This document shows, piece after piece, positions 26,299 through 33,925 of a stretch of 64,000 nt of DNA; position 1 is the stretch's first letter; each line of letters starts with the position of its first letter. The DNA comes from Hyphomicrobiales bacterium (GTDB lineage Bacteria > Pseudomonadota > Alphaproteobacteria > Rhizobiales > Rhizobiaceae): NCBI GenBank assembly GCA_900473805.1, contig UCMS01000006.1:357736-421735 (forward strand). The letters run 5' to 3'. The notes beneath the pieces were generated by a model. That model was not told the origin of the DNA, ran no database searches, and saw only the letters and a list, made by a program, of their open reading frames with translations. Made by a program: the position numbers and the translations under genes.

Positions 26299-27614
26299 TG
26301 ACAACAGAGACCCTGATCCGCGGCCGCCTGCTCTCCTTCCGTCGTGCGCCAGAGCATGCCGGTGACAGGGAGAGCTATCTCTATGAGGAAGATGGCGCGC
26401 TGCTGGTGCGGGACGGCAAGATTTCAGCAGTCGGCGCCTATGGCGAGGTGAAGCCCAAGGCCGGCGCTGAGACATCAGAGATCGACCACCGCCCGCATTT
26501 GATCCTGCCCGGCCTGATCGACTGCCACGTGCATTTTCCGCAGATGCAGGTGATCGCCTCCTATGCCGCCAATCTCCTGGAGTGGCTGAACACATACACC
26601 TTCCCAGAGGAATGCCGCTTCGTCGAGACGGCCCATGCCGAGCGGATCGCCACGCAGTTCTTCGACGAATTCCTGCGCCAGGGCACGACGACGGCGGTGG
26701 CCTATTGCTCGGTGCACAAGGCCTCGGCCGATGCCTTCTTTGCCGAAAGCCTGAAGCGCGGCACGCTGATGATCGGCGGCAAGGTGATGATGGATCGCAA
26801 TGCGCCGCAGGGTCTGCTCGATACGCCCCAGCTGGGTTACGACGAGACCCGCGCGGTGATCGAACAATGGCATGGCAAGGGGCGAAACCACGTCGCGATT
26901 ACCCCGCGCTTTGCCATCACCTCGACGCCCGAGCAGATGGCGATGACGCAGAAGCTGGCGGAAGAATTCCCCGACCTGCATATCCAGACGCATCTGTCCG
27001 AGAACCACGACGAGATCCGCTTCACCTGCGAACTCTATCCAGACGCCACCGACTATACGGACATCTACGCCCGCTACGGCCTGCTCAGGAAAAAGGCGCT
27101 GTTTGGCCATGCGATCCATCTCTCGGATCGCGAGGCCGATGCCATGGCGGAAAGCGGCGCGGTCGCGGTGCACTGCCCGACCTCGAACCTCTTCCTCGGC
27201 TCCGGCCTCTTCCCGCTGAAGGCCATCCAGCGTCGGGAGAAGCCGGTGACCGTTGCGGTCGCAACCGATATCGGCGGCGGCTCCAGCTATTCGATGTTCA
27301 AGACCATGGACGAGGCCTACAAGATCCAGCAATTGCTCGGCGAGCGGCTGAACCCGCTGGAGAGCTTCTACCACATGACGCTCGGCAACGCGGTCGCACT
27401 CGACCTCGCCGACAGGATCGGCACGCTGGACGCGGGCACGGATGCCGATATCGTCGTGCTCAATGCGGCAGCCACCCCGGCCATGCGGCTCAGGATGGAG
27501 ACTGTGACCTCGCTCTCGGAAGAGCTCTTCCTGCTGCAGACGCTCGGCGACGATCGTTCGGTGGTCGAAACCTATGTGGCGGGCAAGGCATCGAAGCCAG
27601 GCGCGGAGGCATGA
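26298..27614 (+). CDS. guaD: Guanine deaminase
   Basis: A 438-residue amidohydrolase that converts guanine to xanthine. The metal motif DCHVHFPQMQVIAS, the PEECRF segment, ITPRFAITSTPEQM, QTHLSENHDEI and ATDIGGGSSYSMF are diagnostic for GuaD. The ATG overlaps the puuD TGA (TGATG); a GTG one codon earlier is possible but less likely. With puuD it forms a coupled pair linking guanine salvage to urate oxidation. Confidence 0.95.
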   Translation: MTTETLIRGRLLSFRRAPEHAGDRESYLYEEDGALLVRDGKISAVGAYGEVKPKAGAETSEIDHRPHLILPGLIDCHVHFPQMQVIASYAANLLEWLNTYTFPEECRFVETAHAERIATQFFDEFLRQGTTTAVAYCSVHKASADAFFAESLKRGTLMIGGKVMMDRNAPQGLLDTPQLGYDETRAVIEQWHGKGRNHVAITPRFAITSTPEQMAMTQKLAEEFPDLHIQTHLSENHDEIRFTCELYPDATDYTDIYARYGLLRKKALFGHAIHLSDREADAMAESGAVAVHCPTSNLFLGSGLFPLKAIQRREKPVTVAVATDIGGGSSYSMFKTMDEAYKIQQLLGERLNPLESFYHMTLGNAVALDLADRIGTLDAGTDADIVVLNAAATPAMRLRMETVTSLSEELFLLQTLGDDRSVVETYVAGKASKPGAEA

Positions 27615-27621
27615 GACGGTC

Positions 27622-28041
27622 ATGAGCGAAAGCGGCTATTCCGGCACCCCTCTTCCGAAAAAGCTCGGATTGAAGCCGGAATTTACCGCTCTCTTCGTCG
27701 CGCTCCCGTCAGACCTTGCTCATCTGAGCGCCGATCTGCCCACGGCATTGCAGGCGCCGAGCATCGACGTCGCACAGGGCGTAAACCTCGACTATCTGCA
27801 TGTGTTCGAAACGGAGCGCGCCCGCCTCGAAGACAATGCGCTTCGCCTGAAAGCCATGTTGAAACCGGCGGGCATGCTGTGGATCTCCTGGCCCAAGAAG
27901 GCGTCGAAAGTCCCGACCACCATCACCGAGGACGTTCTGCGCACCATCTTCCTGCCAACCGGTCTCGTGGATGTGAAAGTCTGCGCCGTCACCGAGATCT
28001 GGTCGGGACTGAAATTCATGATCCGCAAGGACCTTCGCTGA
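27622..28041 (+). CDS. DUF3052 family protein
   Basis: A 139-residue soluble protein. The segments SGYSGTPLPKKLGLKP, DYLHVFETERARLE, GMLWISWPKKASK and the C-terminal EIWSGLKFMIRK match the DUF3052 family, small proteins of unknown function found widely in bacteria. It begins eight bases after guaD and is probably in the same transcript, but the family is not known to act on purines. No cofactor or catalytic motif is evident. Confidence 0.75.
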   Translation: MSESGYSGTPLPKKLGLKPEFTALFVALPSDLAHLSADLPTALQAPSIDVAQGVNLDYLHVFETERARLEDNALRLKAMLKPAGMLWISWPKKASKVPTTITEDVLRTIFLPTGLVDVKVCAVTEIWSGLKFMIRKDLR

Positions 28042-28069
28042 ACCACTGTCATCCGGAGGAGGATGCGTC

Positions 28070-28504
28070 GTGCTGATCACCAACCTTGCGCTGGGCACTT
28101 TGATGATCTCGCTGACGGTGGCGATCCATACCTTTGGCCTGATTGGCGTCACCCATGCGATGAGCTGGGTCACCGACCGGATTCGCCTGCACGGCCATCG
28201 CAGCCGGATGCTGGCCATGAACACCGTCGTCATCGGAGTTTTTGCCGTGTTGACGGCGGAAGTCTGGCTCTGGGCCGCAGGGTTCACGCTGATTGGCGTG
28301 GTCGACGATTTCGAGACGGCTCTCTACTTCTCCACCATCACCTTCTCGACCGTCGGTTATGGCGATGTCGTTCCCCACCCGGAATGGCGGATGCTCGCGG
28401 CGCTCGAGGGCGTCAACGGCTTTCTGCTGATCGGCTGGTCCACGGCCTATCTTATCGCCGCCGGCATGCGCGTCGGCCCATTCAGATCGGGTGAGCATTT
28501 CTGA
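28070..28504 (+). CDS. Two-span potassium channel
   Basis: A 144-residue inner-membrane protein. There is an N-terminal helix (TLMISLTVAIHTFGLIGVTHAM), a second long helix from about residue 50 (TVVIGVFAVLTAEVWLWAAGF), a pore helix, the selectivity filter TVGYGD near residue 100 and a final helix (LEGVNGFLLIGWSTAYLIAAGM). It is the second channel-like gene in the window. The start is GTG at 28070, with GGAGGAGG about eight bases upstream. Ion selectivity for K+ follows from the filter; gating is unknown. Confidence 0.8.
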   Translation: MLITNLALGTLMISLTVAIHTFGLIGVTHAMSWVTDRIRLHGHRSRMLAMNTVVIGVFAVLTAEVWLWAAGFTLIGVVDDFETALYFSTITFSTVGYGDVVPHPEWRMLAALEGVNGFLLIGWSTAYLIAAGMRVGPFRSGEHF

Positions 28505-28512
28505 GCAGCACA

Positions 28513-28535
28513 AGAGGTAAAATTATTTTACCTCT
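28513..28535. promoter_or_regulatory. 23-base palindrome upstream of lldD
   Basis: AGAGGTAAAAT and ATTTTACCTCT form perfect 11-base arms around one central T. It lies about 75 bases before the lldD start and nine bases after the channel stop. The stem is AT-rich and not followed by a T-tract, so a protein-binding operator is more likely than a terminator. GntR-type regulators often control lldD in other bacteria, but none is encoded beside it here. Confidence 0.55.
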
Positions 28536-28611
28536 TTCGCCTTCACTCTGTTCACAGCCGCGGCGGCGCCGTGATATGGCAGGAAGCAGGACTTTTCCGG
28601 AGAACCCGACC

Positions 28612-29757
28612 ATGGCACCGATCCTCGAAATCTCAGATCTGAAAAACCTTGCTCGCAAGCGCGTGCCAAAGCTGTTCTTCGATTATGCCGACAGCGGCTC
28701 CTATACCGAGAGCACATACCGGGCGAACGAGAGCGACTTCGCCAAGATCAAGCTGCGTCAGCGCGTGCTGGTCGACATGAGCGGTCGCACGCTTGAGACA
28801 ACGATGATCGGCGAGAAGGTGAAGATGCCGGTGGCGCTGTCGCCGACCGGCCTGACCGGCATGCAGCATGCCGATGGCGAGATGCTGGCGGCGAAGGCGG
28901 CCGAAGAATTCGGCGTGCCCTTCACGCTCTCGACCATGAGCATCTGCTCGATCGAAGACGTTGCCTCGGTCACCAAGCGGCCCTTCTGGTTCCAGCTCTA
29001 CGTCATGCGCGACCGCGACTTCGTCGTGAACCTGATCGAACGCGCCCGTGCCGCCGGTTGCTCGGCGCTCGTGCTGACCGCGGACCTGCAGCTGCTTGGC
29101 CAGCGCCACAAGGACATCCGCAACAGCCTCGCAGCCCCGCCGAAGCTGACGCCGAAGCACCTCTACCAGATGGCGATCCGTCCACGCTGGTGCTGGAACA
29201 TGCTCAAGACCAACCGCCGCACCTTCCGCAACATCCATGGCCACGCGAAGAACGTCACCGACCTCTCCTCGCTGCATTCCTGGACGGCAGAACAATTCGA
29301 CCCAAAACTCTCCTGGGCCGATGTCGAATGGATCAAGAAGCAATGGGGCGGCAAGCTGATCATCAAGGGCATCCTCGACGTCGAGGACGCGAAGATGGCG
29401 GCAGAGACCGGCGCCGACGCGATCATCGTCTCCAACCATGGCGGCCGCCAGCTCGACGGCGCCCATTCCTCCGTCTCCATGCTGCCGAAAATCGTCGATG
29501 CCGTCGGCGATAAGATCGAAGTGCATCTCGATGGCGGCATCCGCTCCGGCCAGGACGTCTTGAAGGCGATCGCACTCGGCGCCAAAGGCACCTATATCGG
29601 CCGCCCCTTCCTTTATGGCCTTGGCGCCATGGGCCAGGCAGGTGTCACCAAAGCGCTGGAGATCATCGCCAAGGAGATGGACGTGACGATGGCGCTCTGC
29701 GGCAAACGCCAATTGGCTGACGTGGATCGCGGCATTATTGCAGAGAGCCCGTTCTGA
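28612..29757 (+). CDS. lldD: L-lactate dehydrogenase (FMN-dependent)
   Basis: A 381-residue member of the alpha-hydroxyacid oxidase family, converting L-lactate to pyruvate with electrons to the quinone pool. RVPKLFFDYADSGSYTE, PTGLTGMQHADGE, FTLSTMSICSIEDV, FWFQLYVMRDR and the catalytic SNHGGRQLDGA with HLDGGIRSG are present. The start at 28612 has GGAGA about nine bases upstream; the frame is open to 28576. Other hydroxy-acid substrates, such as glycolate, are possible for this family but the sequence reads as LldD. Confidence 0.9.
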   Translation: MAPILEISDLKNLARKRVPKLFFDYADSGSYTESTYRANESDFAKIKLRQRVLVDMSGRTLETTMIGEKVKMPVALSPTGLTGMQHADGEMLAAKAAEEFGVPFTLSTMSICSIEDVASVTKRPFWFQLYVMRDRDFVVNLIERARAAGCSALVLTADLQLLGQRHKDIRNSLAAPPKLTPKHLYQMAIRPRWCWNMLKTNRRTFRNIHGHAKNVTDLSSLHSWTAEQFDPKLSWADVEWIKKQWGGKLIIKGILDVEDAKMAAETGADAIIVSNHGGRQLDGAHSSVSMLPKIVDAVGDKIEVHLDGGIRSGQDVLKAIALGAKGTYIGRPFLYGLGAMGQAGVTKALEIIAKEMDVTMALCGKRQLADVDRGIIAESPF

Positions 29758-29770
29758 GCAAAATGACAAT

Positions 29771-29793
29771 GCGGGGCGTCGAGAGCGCCCCGC
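29771..29793. terminator. Hairpin between convergent lldD and phosphoesterase genes
   Basis: Perfect eight-base stem GCGGGGCG / CGCCCCGC with a seven-base loop, 14 bases after the lldD stop. Neither side has a strong T-tract (the minus side reads ATTGTCATTTTG), so termination could be partial on both strands. Confidence 0.55.
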
Positions 29794-29822
29794 AGTCTGC
29801 AAGGCGCCTGACCGATCCGATC

Positions 29823-30572
29823 TTACGCCTCGACGAAACCCGTCGCAAGCGCGCTCGCCCAACTCGGCCGGTCCCGCTCCGCAGCGAGCTTACTCATCGC
29901 CATGTGGTCATAGGGCACCAGCCGGAAGGTGACAGCCCATGCGCCCGACGCGTCGTCTAGGATGGCATAGCTCGCATGCGGCAGCCCGGCCTCGACCTTA
30001 TGCGGATGGGGCGCATCGTCCGTATAGCCCGGACCGCCGACGCTTCCCGGATTGATGATCAACCGTCCATCGGAAAGCTGCACGGCTCGCGGGATGTGGG
30101 TATGACCGCAGAGGATCAGGGGCTGGGATATCCGGTCCGCCCAGGCCTCGATCGTCGCCGGATCGCGCAAATGCACATGACCCTCCAGCGACACCTGCTC
30201 CAGCCAGTAGGTGTTGTCCTCCTGCGGCGTCGCATGGCAGAGATAGGCGACATCACGAAACACCGCATCGAAGGGCAGCGACTTCAGCCAGTCGAGATGC
30301 GCGGGCGAAAGCTCCGCATAGGCATCCGCCTCCCATTCATGCATGTCCCCGGCGGCATGCTCGACCAGATAACGATCGTGATTGCCGCGCACGGTGACCA
30401 GCTGAAGCGGCACGAGGATATCGGCGGTTCGCCCGGCTTCGAGTGGCCCCGACAGGCAATCGCCGAGATTGACAACGTCAGCGGTCGCGATCCCCTGCTC
30501 TGCGATGTCGGCGAGCACGGCTTCCAGCGCGAGCGCGTTGCCGTGAATATCGGCGATGGCAGCAAAACGCAT
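29823..30572 (-). CDS. Metallophosphoesterase (calcineurin-like)
   Basis: A 249-residue protein with the complete metallophosphoesterase motif set: IADIHGN at the start, NLGDCLSGP, VRGNHDRY, and ILCGHTHIPR near residue 155, then INPGSVGGP. Two divalent metals would be bound at these sites. The substrate is not evident, as the family includes phosphodiesterases and diadenosine polyphosphatases. It begins two bases after the uraH stop and so is the last gene of the mntA-hepT-allA-uraH run. Confidence 0.82.
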   Translation of the reverse strand: MRFAAIADIHGNALALEAVLADIAEQGIATADVVNLGDCLSGPLEAGRTADILVPLQLVTVRGNHDRYLVEHAAGDMHEWEADAYAELSPAHLDWLKSLPFDAVFRDVAYLCHATPQEDNTYWLEQVSLEGHVHLRDPATIEAWADRISQPLILCGHTHIPRAVQLSDGRLIINPGSVGGPGYTDDAPHPHKVEAGLPHASYAILDDASGAWAVTFRLVPYDHMAMSKLAAERDRPSWASALATGFVEA

Positions 30573-30574
30573 GC

Positions 30575-30931
30575 TCAGCTGCCCCGATAGGTCGAATAGC
30601 CGTAAGGCGAGAGCAGCAGAGGCACGTGGTAATGCGCCGTGGTGTCGGAAATGCCGAAACGGATCGGGATCACGTCGAGAAAGGCGGGCTCGGCCAGAGG
30701 CGCCCCCGTACCCTTGAGATAATCGCCGGCATGGAACAACAACTGGTATTGCCCGACCTGAAACGCGTCACCTGCAAGCATCGGCCCGCCATCGACGCGA
30801 CCGTCATCATTGGTGAAGACGGTCTTGATCAGTTCCGCCTCCTCGCCATTCATCCGCATCAACTGGATGCGCAAACCCTGGGCGGGCTTTCCGAGAGCGG
30901 TGTCAAGCACATGGGTGGTGAGGCCGGTCAT
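30575..30931 (-). CDS. uraH: 5-Hydroxyisourate hydrolase
   Basis: A 118-residue transthyretin-related protein that hydrolyses 5-hydroxyisourate to OHCU, the step after PuuD. The N-terminal [14 protein letters not shown] holds a catalytic His, DDGRVDG carries the Arg, and the C-terminus YSTYRGS is the diagnostic YRGS tetrapeptide. Its start overlaps the allA stop by four bases (ATGA), indicating translational coupling. Confidence 0.96.
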   Translation of the reverse strand: MTGLTTHVLDTALGKPAQGLRIQLMRMNGEEAELIKTVFTNDDGRVDGGPMLAGDAFQVGQYQLLFHAGDYLKGTGAPLAEPAFLDVIPIRFGISDTTAHYHVPLLLSPYGYSTYRGS

Positions 30932-31437
30932 ATCTGGGGCTCCCGAATCGTGAAGGGGGTCTCGAAAAAGAACTCTTCGAGATTGTTGCCGGGTCCATCG
31001 CGATCGACAACCAGGAAATCGCTGACCTCCCCGATCGCCATCAGCGGATGGTGCCAGGTGTTGCGCCGATAGTTCACCCCCTGATGCGGGGCAGCGAGAA
31101 ACACCTGAGGTTCCCCCGGCTTGCCGTCTTCATCGAGCGAAACAGCAACGAGAAACGGTCGCCCAGACAGCGGCGAAAAGCTCTGGCTGCCGAAGGGATG
31201 CCGCTCCATCATGCCGATCTCATAAGGAAAAGCGCGCGGCTGGCCGCGAAAAATGTTGACGATGACCCGAGCACCCTCGCCCGTGACCTCAGGCGAAAAC
31301 AGCGCGTGAAACCGCTCGGTCGTGCCGCCGTTGATCAGCCGCACGGTCGAGGGATCGGCCTCGATCACCTCGCCGAACGGCGCAAAGGCTTGGGCCGTCA
31401 GGGGACGGATGGGGAGTTCGATGGGCAAAGGGGTCAT
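30928..31437 (-). CDS. allA: Ureidoglycolate lyase
   Basis: A 169-residue cupin-like enzyme that splits ureidoglycolate to glyoxylate and urea, the last step of ureide breakdown. [45 protein letters not shown] and [13 protein letters not shown] are typical AllA segments. Both ends overlap neighbours by four bases: hepT upstream and uraH downstream. Expression may thus depend on the toxin-antitoxin promoter. Confidence 0.93.
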   Translation of the reverse strand: MTPLPIELPIRPLTAQAFAPFGEVIEADPSTVRLINGGTTERFHALFSPEVTGEGARVIVNIFRGQPRAFPYEIGMMERHPFGSQSFSPLSGRPFLVAVSLDEDGKPGEPQVFLAAPHQGVNYRRNTWHHPLMAIGEVSDFLVVDRDGPGNNLEEFFFETPFTIREPQI

Positions 31438-31799
31438 TCTCCCTCGGGATAGATATGAATCAGGGAGTCGACGATCCGGACCAAATCAAGCGCTTCGTGT
31501 TTCGCAGTTTGGTACACATAGTCGAGATTGATGTCGAAGTATCCGTGCGCCATCCGGTTTCGCATGCCACGGATCGTCACCCAATCGATTTCCGGATGCT
31601 CTGCAACGAAGTCCGGCGAAAATGCTTCGAGTTGAACAACGCTTTCGCTTGCCATTAAAAGGCTCATCCCGACGCCACGTTGAACGAGAAGATTGTTGCG
31701 AAACTCTTTCAGGTCTAATGGACCCAAGAGTTCGTGAGCATCCAGAGATGCGCTCCGGATCCGTTCGAGAAGTGAGCGGACACGATGCTCGCGTTTCAT
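31434..31799 (-). CDS. hepT: HepT-like HEPN toxin
   Basis: A 121-residue helical protein of the HepT/DUF86 family. RNRMAHGY is a perfect RX4HXY motif, the active site of HEPN ribonucleases, here near residue 83. The partner gene upstream encodes a MntA-type nucleotidyltransferase, which in Shewanella neutralises HepT by adding AMP to the tyrosine of this motif. The start overlaps mntA by four bases and the stop overlaps allA by four bases, so the toxin is embedded in a metabolic operon. Confidence 0.85.
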   Translation of the reverse strand: MKREHRVRSLLERIRSASLDAHELLGPLDLKEFRNNLLVQRGVGMSLLMASESVVQLEAFSPDFVAEHPEIDWVTIRGMRNRMAHGYFDINLDYVYQTAKHEALDLVRIVDSLIHIYPEGE

Positions 31800-32089
31800 A
31801 TTGGCCGTGCTTCCGCCAGGATACGCCCCCGATGCTTCAGAGGTATCTCGCTGCTCGTGACGAGATGCACGGGCACTCCCTCTGCAAGGTCTTCAAGAGC
31901 CGACTGCAAACCGCCGAGCGTCATCAGGGAAGACCCCGGAAGCGCGTCGACCAGAATATCGAGATCACTATCTGAGCGGTCCTCTCCGCGGGCAACAGAA
32001 CCGAAGACGCGCGGGTTCGTGGCGTTGTGACGTTCCGTCACCTCGCGGATTGCAGATCTCTTTCGTTCAAGCACATCTGAAGGTCGCAT
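31796..32089 (-). CDS. mntA: MntA-like nucleotidyltransferase antitoxin
   Basis: A 97-residue protein. GSVARGEDRSDSDLD is an exact GSX10DXD motif of the minimal nucleotidyltransferases that act as antitoxins to HepT by AMPylation. AAGGAGA lies five bases before the ATG at 32089; a longer frame to 32158 lacks such a site. It is first in the mntA-hepT-allA-uraH-phosphoesterase run, so its promoter (in the 70 bases upstream) may drive all five genes. Confidence 0.85.
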   Translation of the reverse strand: MRPSDVLERKRSAIREVTERHNATNPRVFGSVARGEDRSDSDLDILVDALPGSSLMTLGGLQSALEDLAEGVPVHLVTSSEIPLKHRGRILAEARPI

Positions 32090-32162
32090 GCTGGTCTCCT
32101 TGACCTCAATATAAGCCAGAGCCCCCACAAACAAAAGATAACTGGATTCACCCACCAAAACG

Positions 32163-32192
32163 AAAACAGCGCCGAGGTTTCCCCCGGCGCTG
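32163..32192 (-). terminator. Rho-independent terminator of glnII
   Basis: On the minus strand CAGCGCCG / CGGCGCTG form a perfect eight-base stem with a GGGGAAACCT loop, followed by TTTT. It lies 25 bases after the glnII stop. Confidence 0.85.
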
Positions 32193-32216
32193 CAATCTCT
32201 GTCACTCAGCCTGAAA

Positions 32217-33257
32217 TCAGGCGGCGGACTTGGCGTAGTCGGCCGTCGGGACTTCGGCGATCGTCTTCAGAACGATCGAAGCGATCTGGTAGGGGCAGCC
32301 CTGGGAGTTCGGGCGGCGATCTTCCAGGTAACCCTTGTAGCCGTTGTTGACGAAGGAGTGCGGGACGCGGATCGAGGCGCCACGGTCGGCAACGCCGTAG
32401 GAGAACTTGTTCCACGGAGCCGTCTCGTGCTTGCCGGTCAGGCGCAGGTGGTTGTCCGGACCGTAAACGTCGATGTGCTCTTTCCAGTTCTTCGCAAACG
32501 CTGCCATGAGCGCCTCGAAGTACTCCTTGCCGCCAACTTCACGCATGAACTTGGTGGAGAAGTTGCAATGCATGCCCGAACCGTTCCAGTCGGTGTCGCC
32601 GAGCGGCTTGCAGTGGAATTCGACGTCGATGCCATACTTTTCGCAAAGGCGGAGCAGCAGGTAGCGGGCAACCCAGATCTGGTCGGCAGCGCTCTTGGAG
32701 CCCTTGCCGAACACCTGGAATTCCCACTGGCCCTTGGCCACTTCGGCATTGATGCCTTCGTGGTTGATGCCAGCCTCGAGGCAGAGGTCGAGATGCTCTT
32801 CGACGATCTCGCGAGCGATAGAGCCGACGTTCTTGTAGCCAACGCCGGTGTAATACGGGCCCTGCGGCGCCGGGTAGCCCTGCTCCGGGAAGCCGAGCGG
32901 ACGACCGTTTTCGTAGAAGAAGTATTCCTGTTCGAAGCCGAACCATGCGCCTTCGTCGTCGAGGATCGTGGCGCGGCTGTTCGACGGATGCGGGGTGACG
33001 CCATCCGGCATCATGACTTCGCACATGACGAGAGCGCCGTTGGTGCGAGCCGGGTCAGGATAGATGGCGACCGGCTTCAGCACGCAATCAGACGAATGGC
33101 CTTCGGCCTGCATCGTCGAGGAGCCGTCAAAGCCCCAGAGCGGCAGCTGTTCCAGGGTCGGGAAGCTGTCGAATTCCTTGATCTGCGTCTTGCCACGCAG
33201 GTTTGCTACCGGCTTGTAGCCATCGAGCCAGATATACTCGAGCTTAAACTTGGTCAT
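32217..33257 (-). CDS. glnII: Glutamine synthetase type II
   Basis: A 346-residue eukaryote-type glutamine synthetase, the second GS of rhizobia, which makes glutamine from glutamate, ammonia and ATP. EYIWLDGYKP, LPLWGFDGSSTMQAEGHSSD, WFGFEQEYFF, DWNGSGMHCNFSTKFMR, NHLRLTGKHET and GASIRVPHSF are the expected substrate and metal segments. A sigma-54 promoter and an NtrC-type palindrome lie upstream, so it should rise under nitrogen limitation. The gstI-like gene diverges from it, as in Rhizobium leguminosarum. Confidence 0.97.
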   Translation of the reverse strand: MTKFKLEYIWLDGYKPVANLRGKTQIKEFDSFPTLEQLPLWGFDGSSTMQAEGHSSDCVLKPVAIYPDPARTNGALVMCEVMMPDGVTPHPSNSRATILDDEGAWFGFEQEYFFYENGRPLGFPEQGYPAPQGPYYTGVGYKNVGSIAREIVEEHLDLCLEAGINHEGINAEVAKGQWEFQVFGKGSKSAADQIWVARYLLLRLCEKYGIDVEFHCKPLGDTDWNGSGMHCNFSTKFMREVGGKEYFEALMAAFAKNWKEHIDVYGPDNHLRLTGKHETAPWNKFSYGVADRGASIRVPHSFVNNGYKGYLEDRRPNSQGCPYQIASIVLKTIAEVPTADYAKSAA

Positions 33258-33340
33258 AGTGCTCTCTCTTCAGTCTCGCGCCACTCATCGGCGCAACAGA
33301 GGGGTGATTCTCCGGCGTTCCCGGGAGTCGCAGATGAAAA

Positions 33341-33356
33341 TGCAGGAAGCGTGCCA
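33341..33356 (-). promoter_or_regulatory. Sigma-54 promoter of glnII
   Basis: Read on the minus strand, TGGCACGCTTCCTGCA has GG and GC exactly ten bases apart (the -24/-12 elements of RpoN promoters); only the first T of TTGC is changed to C. It lies about 85 bases before the glnII ATG. The NtrC-type palindrome is about 215 bases further upstream, a usual enhancer distance. Confidence 0.75.
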
Positions 33357-33570
33357 GTTTACCGCCGAACCGACCCAACGCGCGAAAAATTTGCGTATGC
33401 GCCGCACAAACCCGCGGAACAGCAGGGATTTCTTAAATACCGACGTTCAGGATCAGGGAACAACAGACCGTCTCACCGTGTTAACCGGGCAGAACGGCAC
33501 AAGAAAGCGCAGTGATGATTTTAAATTCATCACACTGATTGCACAATAAGTGCCCATATTTTAGGCATAT

Positions 33571-33587
33571 TGCACTTTTCGTGTGCA
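33571..33587. promoter_or_regulatory. NtrC-type enhancer between glnII and gstI
   Basis: TGCACTTTTCGTGTGCA is a palindrome of the form GCAC-N7-GTGC, the arrangement of NtrC sites at enterobacterial glnA. It lies upstream of the glnII sigma-54 promoter and 67 bases before the gstI start, so one bound NtrC could activate glnII and repress gstI. The whole 396-base glnII-gstI spacer holds no other gene; an AT-rich patch at about 33514-33570 has further GCAC/GTGC half-sites. Confidence 0.6.
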
Positions 33588-33653
33588 TTTCATTTTGAAC
33601 TGTGTTAGGGATGGAGCATCGAGACAACACTCGGTGAAACGAGAGGTAGTAGC

Positions 33654-33833
33654 ATGACAACGAACATGGTTCGGGAATCGGCGAAGATCTACGAATTCCC
33701 GGTGCGCGACGCAGCCCGGATTAAGGCTTTGCGTGAACGCCAGGCCCCCAAGCCCGTGATCTATGAGAGCGGTGCGGCGAGCTGGTATCACGAGGAAGCC
33801 ATCCGCGAAGCCGAGCGGGCGCCAAAGCAGTAA
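33654..33833 (+). CDS. gstI: Glutamine synthetase translation inhibitor GstI (DUF2735)
   Basis: A 59-codon gene read directly from the sequence: it begins MTTNMVRESAKIYEFPV and ends SWYHEEAIREAERAPKQ. The AKIYEFPV and WYHEEAI segments are the conserved parts of DUF2735, which includes GstI of Rhizobium leguminosarum, a small protein that blocks translation of glnII mRNA. It diverges from glnII exactly as in that species. GAGAGGTAG precedes the ATG and a strong terminator follows. The function is taken from the family; the sequence shows the gene, position and NtrC-type site. Confidence 0.78.
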   Translation: MTTNMVRESAKIYEFPVRDAARIKALRERQAPKPVIYESGAASWYHEEAIREAERAPKQ

Positions 33834-33849
33834 GTGCCGTCAAGGCAAC

Positions 33850-33875
33850 AAAAAACCGCCCGCACTGCGGACGGC
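33850..33875 (-). terminator. Terminator of allantoicase gene
   Basis: On the minus strand CCGTCCGC / GCGGGCGG form a stem with one mismatch and a three-base loop, followed by TTTTTT. It lies about 50 bases after the alc stop and just after the convergent gstI stop. Confidence 0.65.
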
Positions 33876-33889
33876 TTCAAGCATGCGAC

Positions 33890-33913
33890 GAGCGGGCCAA
33901 AGCCCGCTCTTTT
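33890..33913 (+). terminator. Terminator of gstI
   Basis: Perfect stem GAGCGGGC / GCCCGCTC with loop CAAA, followed by TTTT on the plus strand, 56 bases after the gstI stop. It sits beside the minus-strand alc terminator, so the convergent pair is isolated on both strands. Confidence 0.85.
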
Positions 33914-33925
33914 CGTATCCGCTGG

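Noticed and set aside
33541..33560. A second NtrC site (GCAC...GTGC) next to the main palindrome
   Set aside because: The spacing is five bases, not seven, so it does not fit the NtrC geometry; it may only be a half-site.
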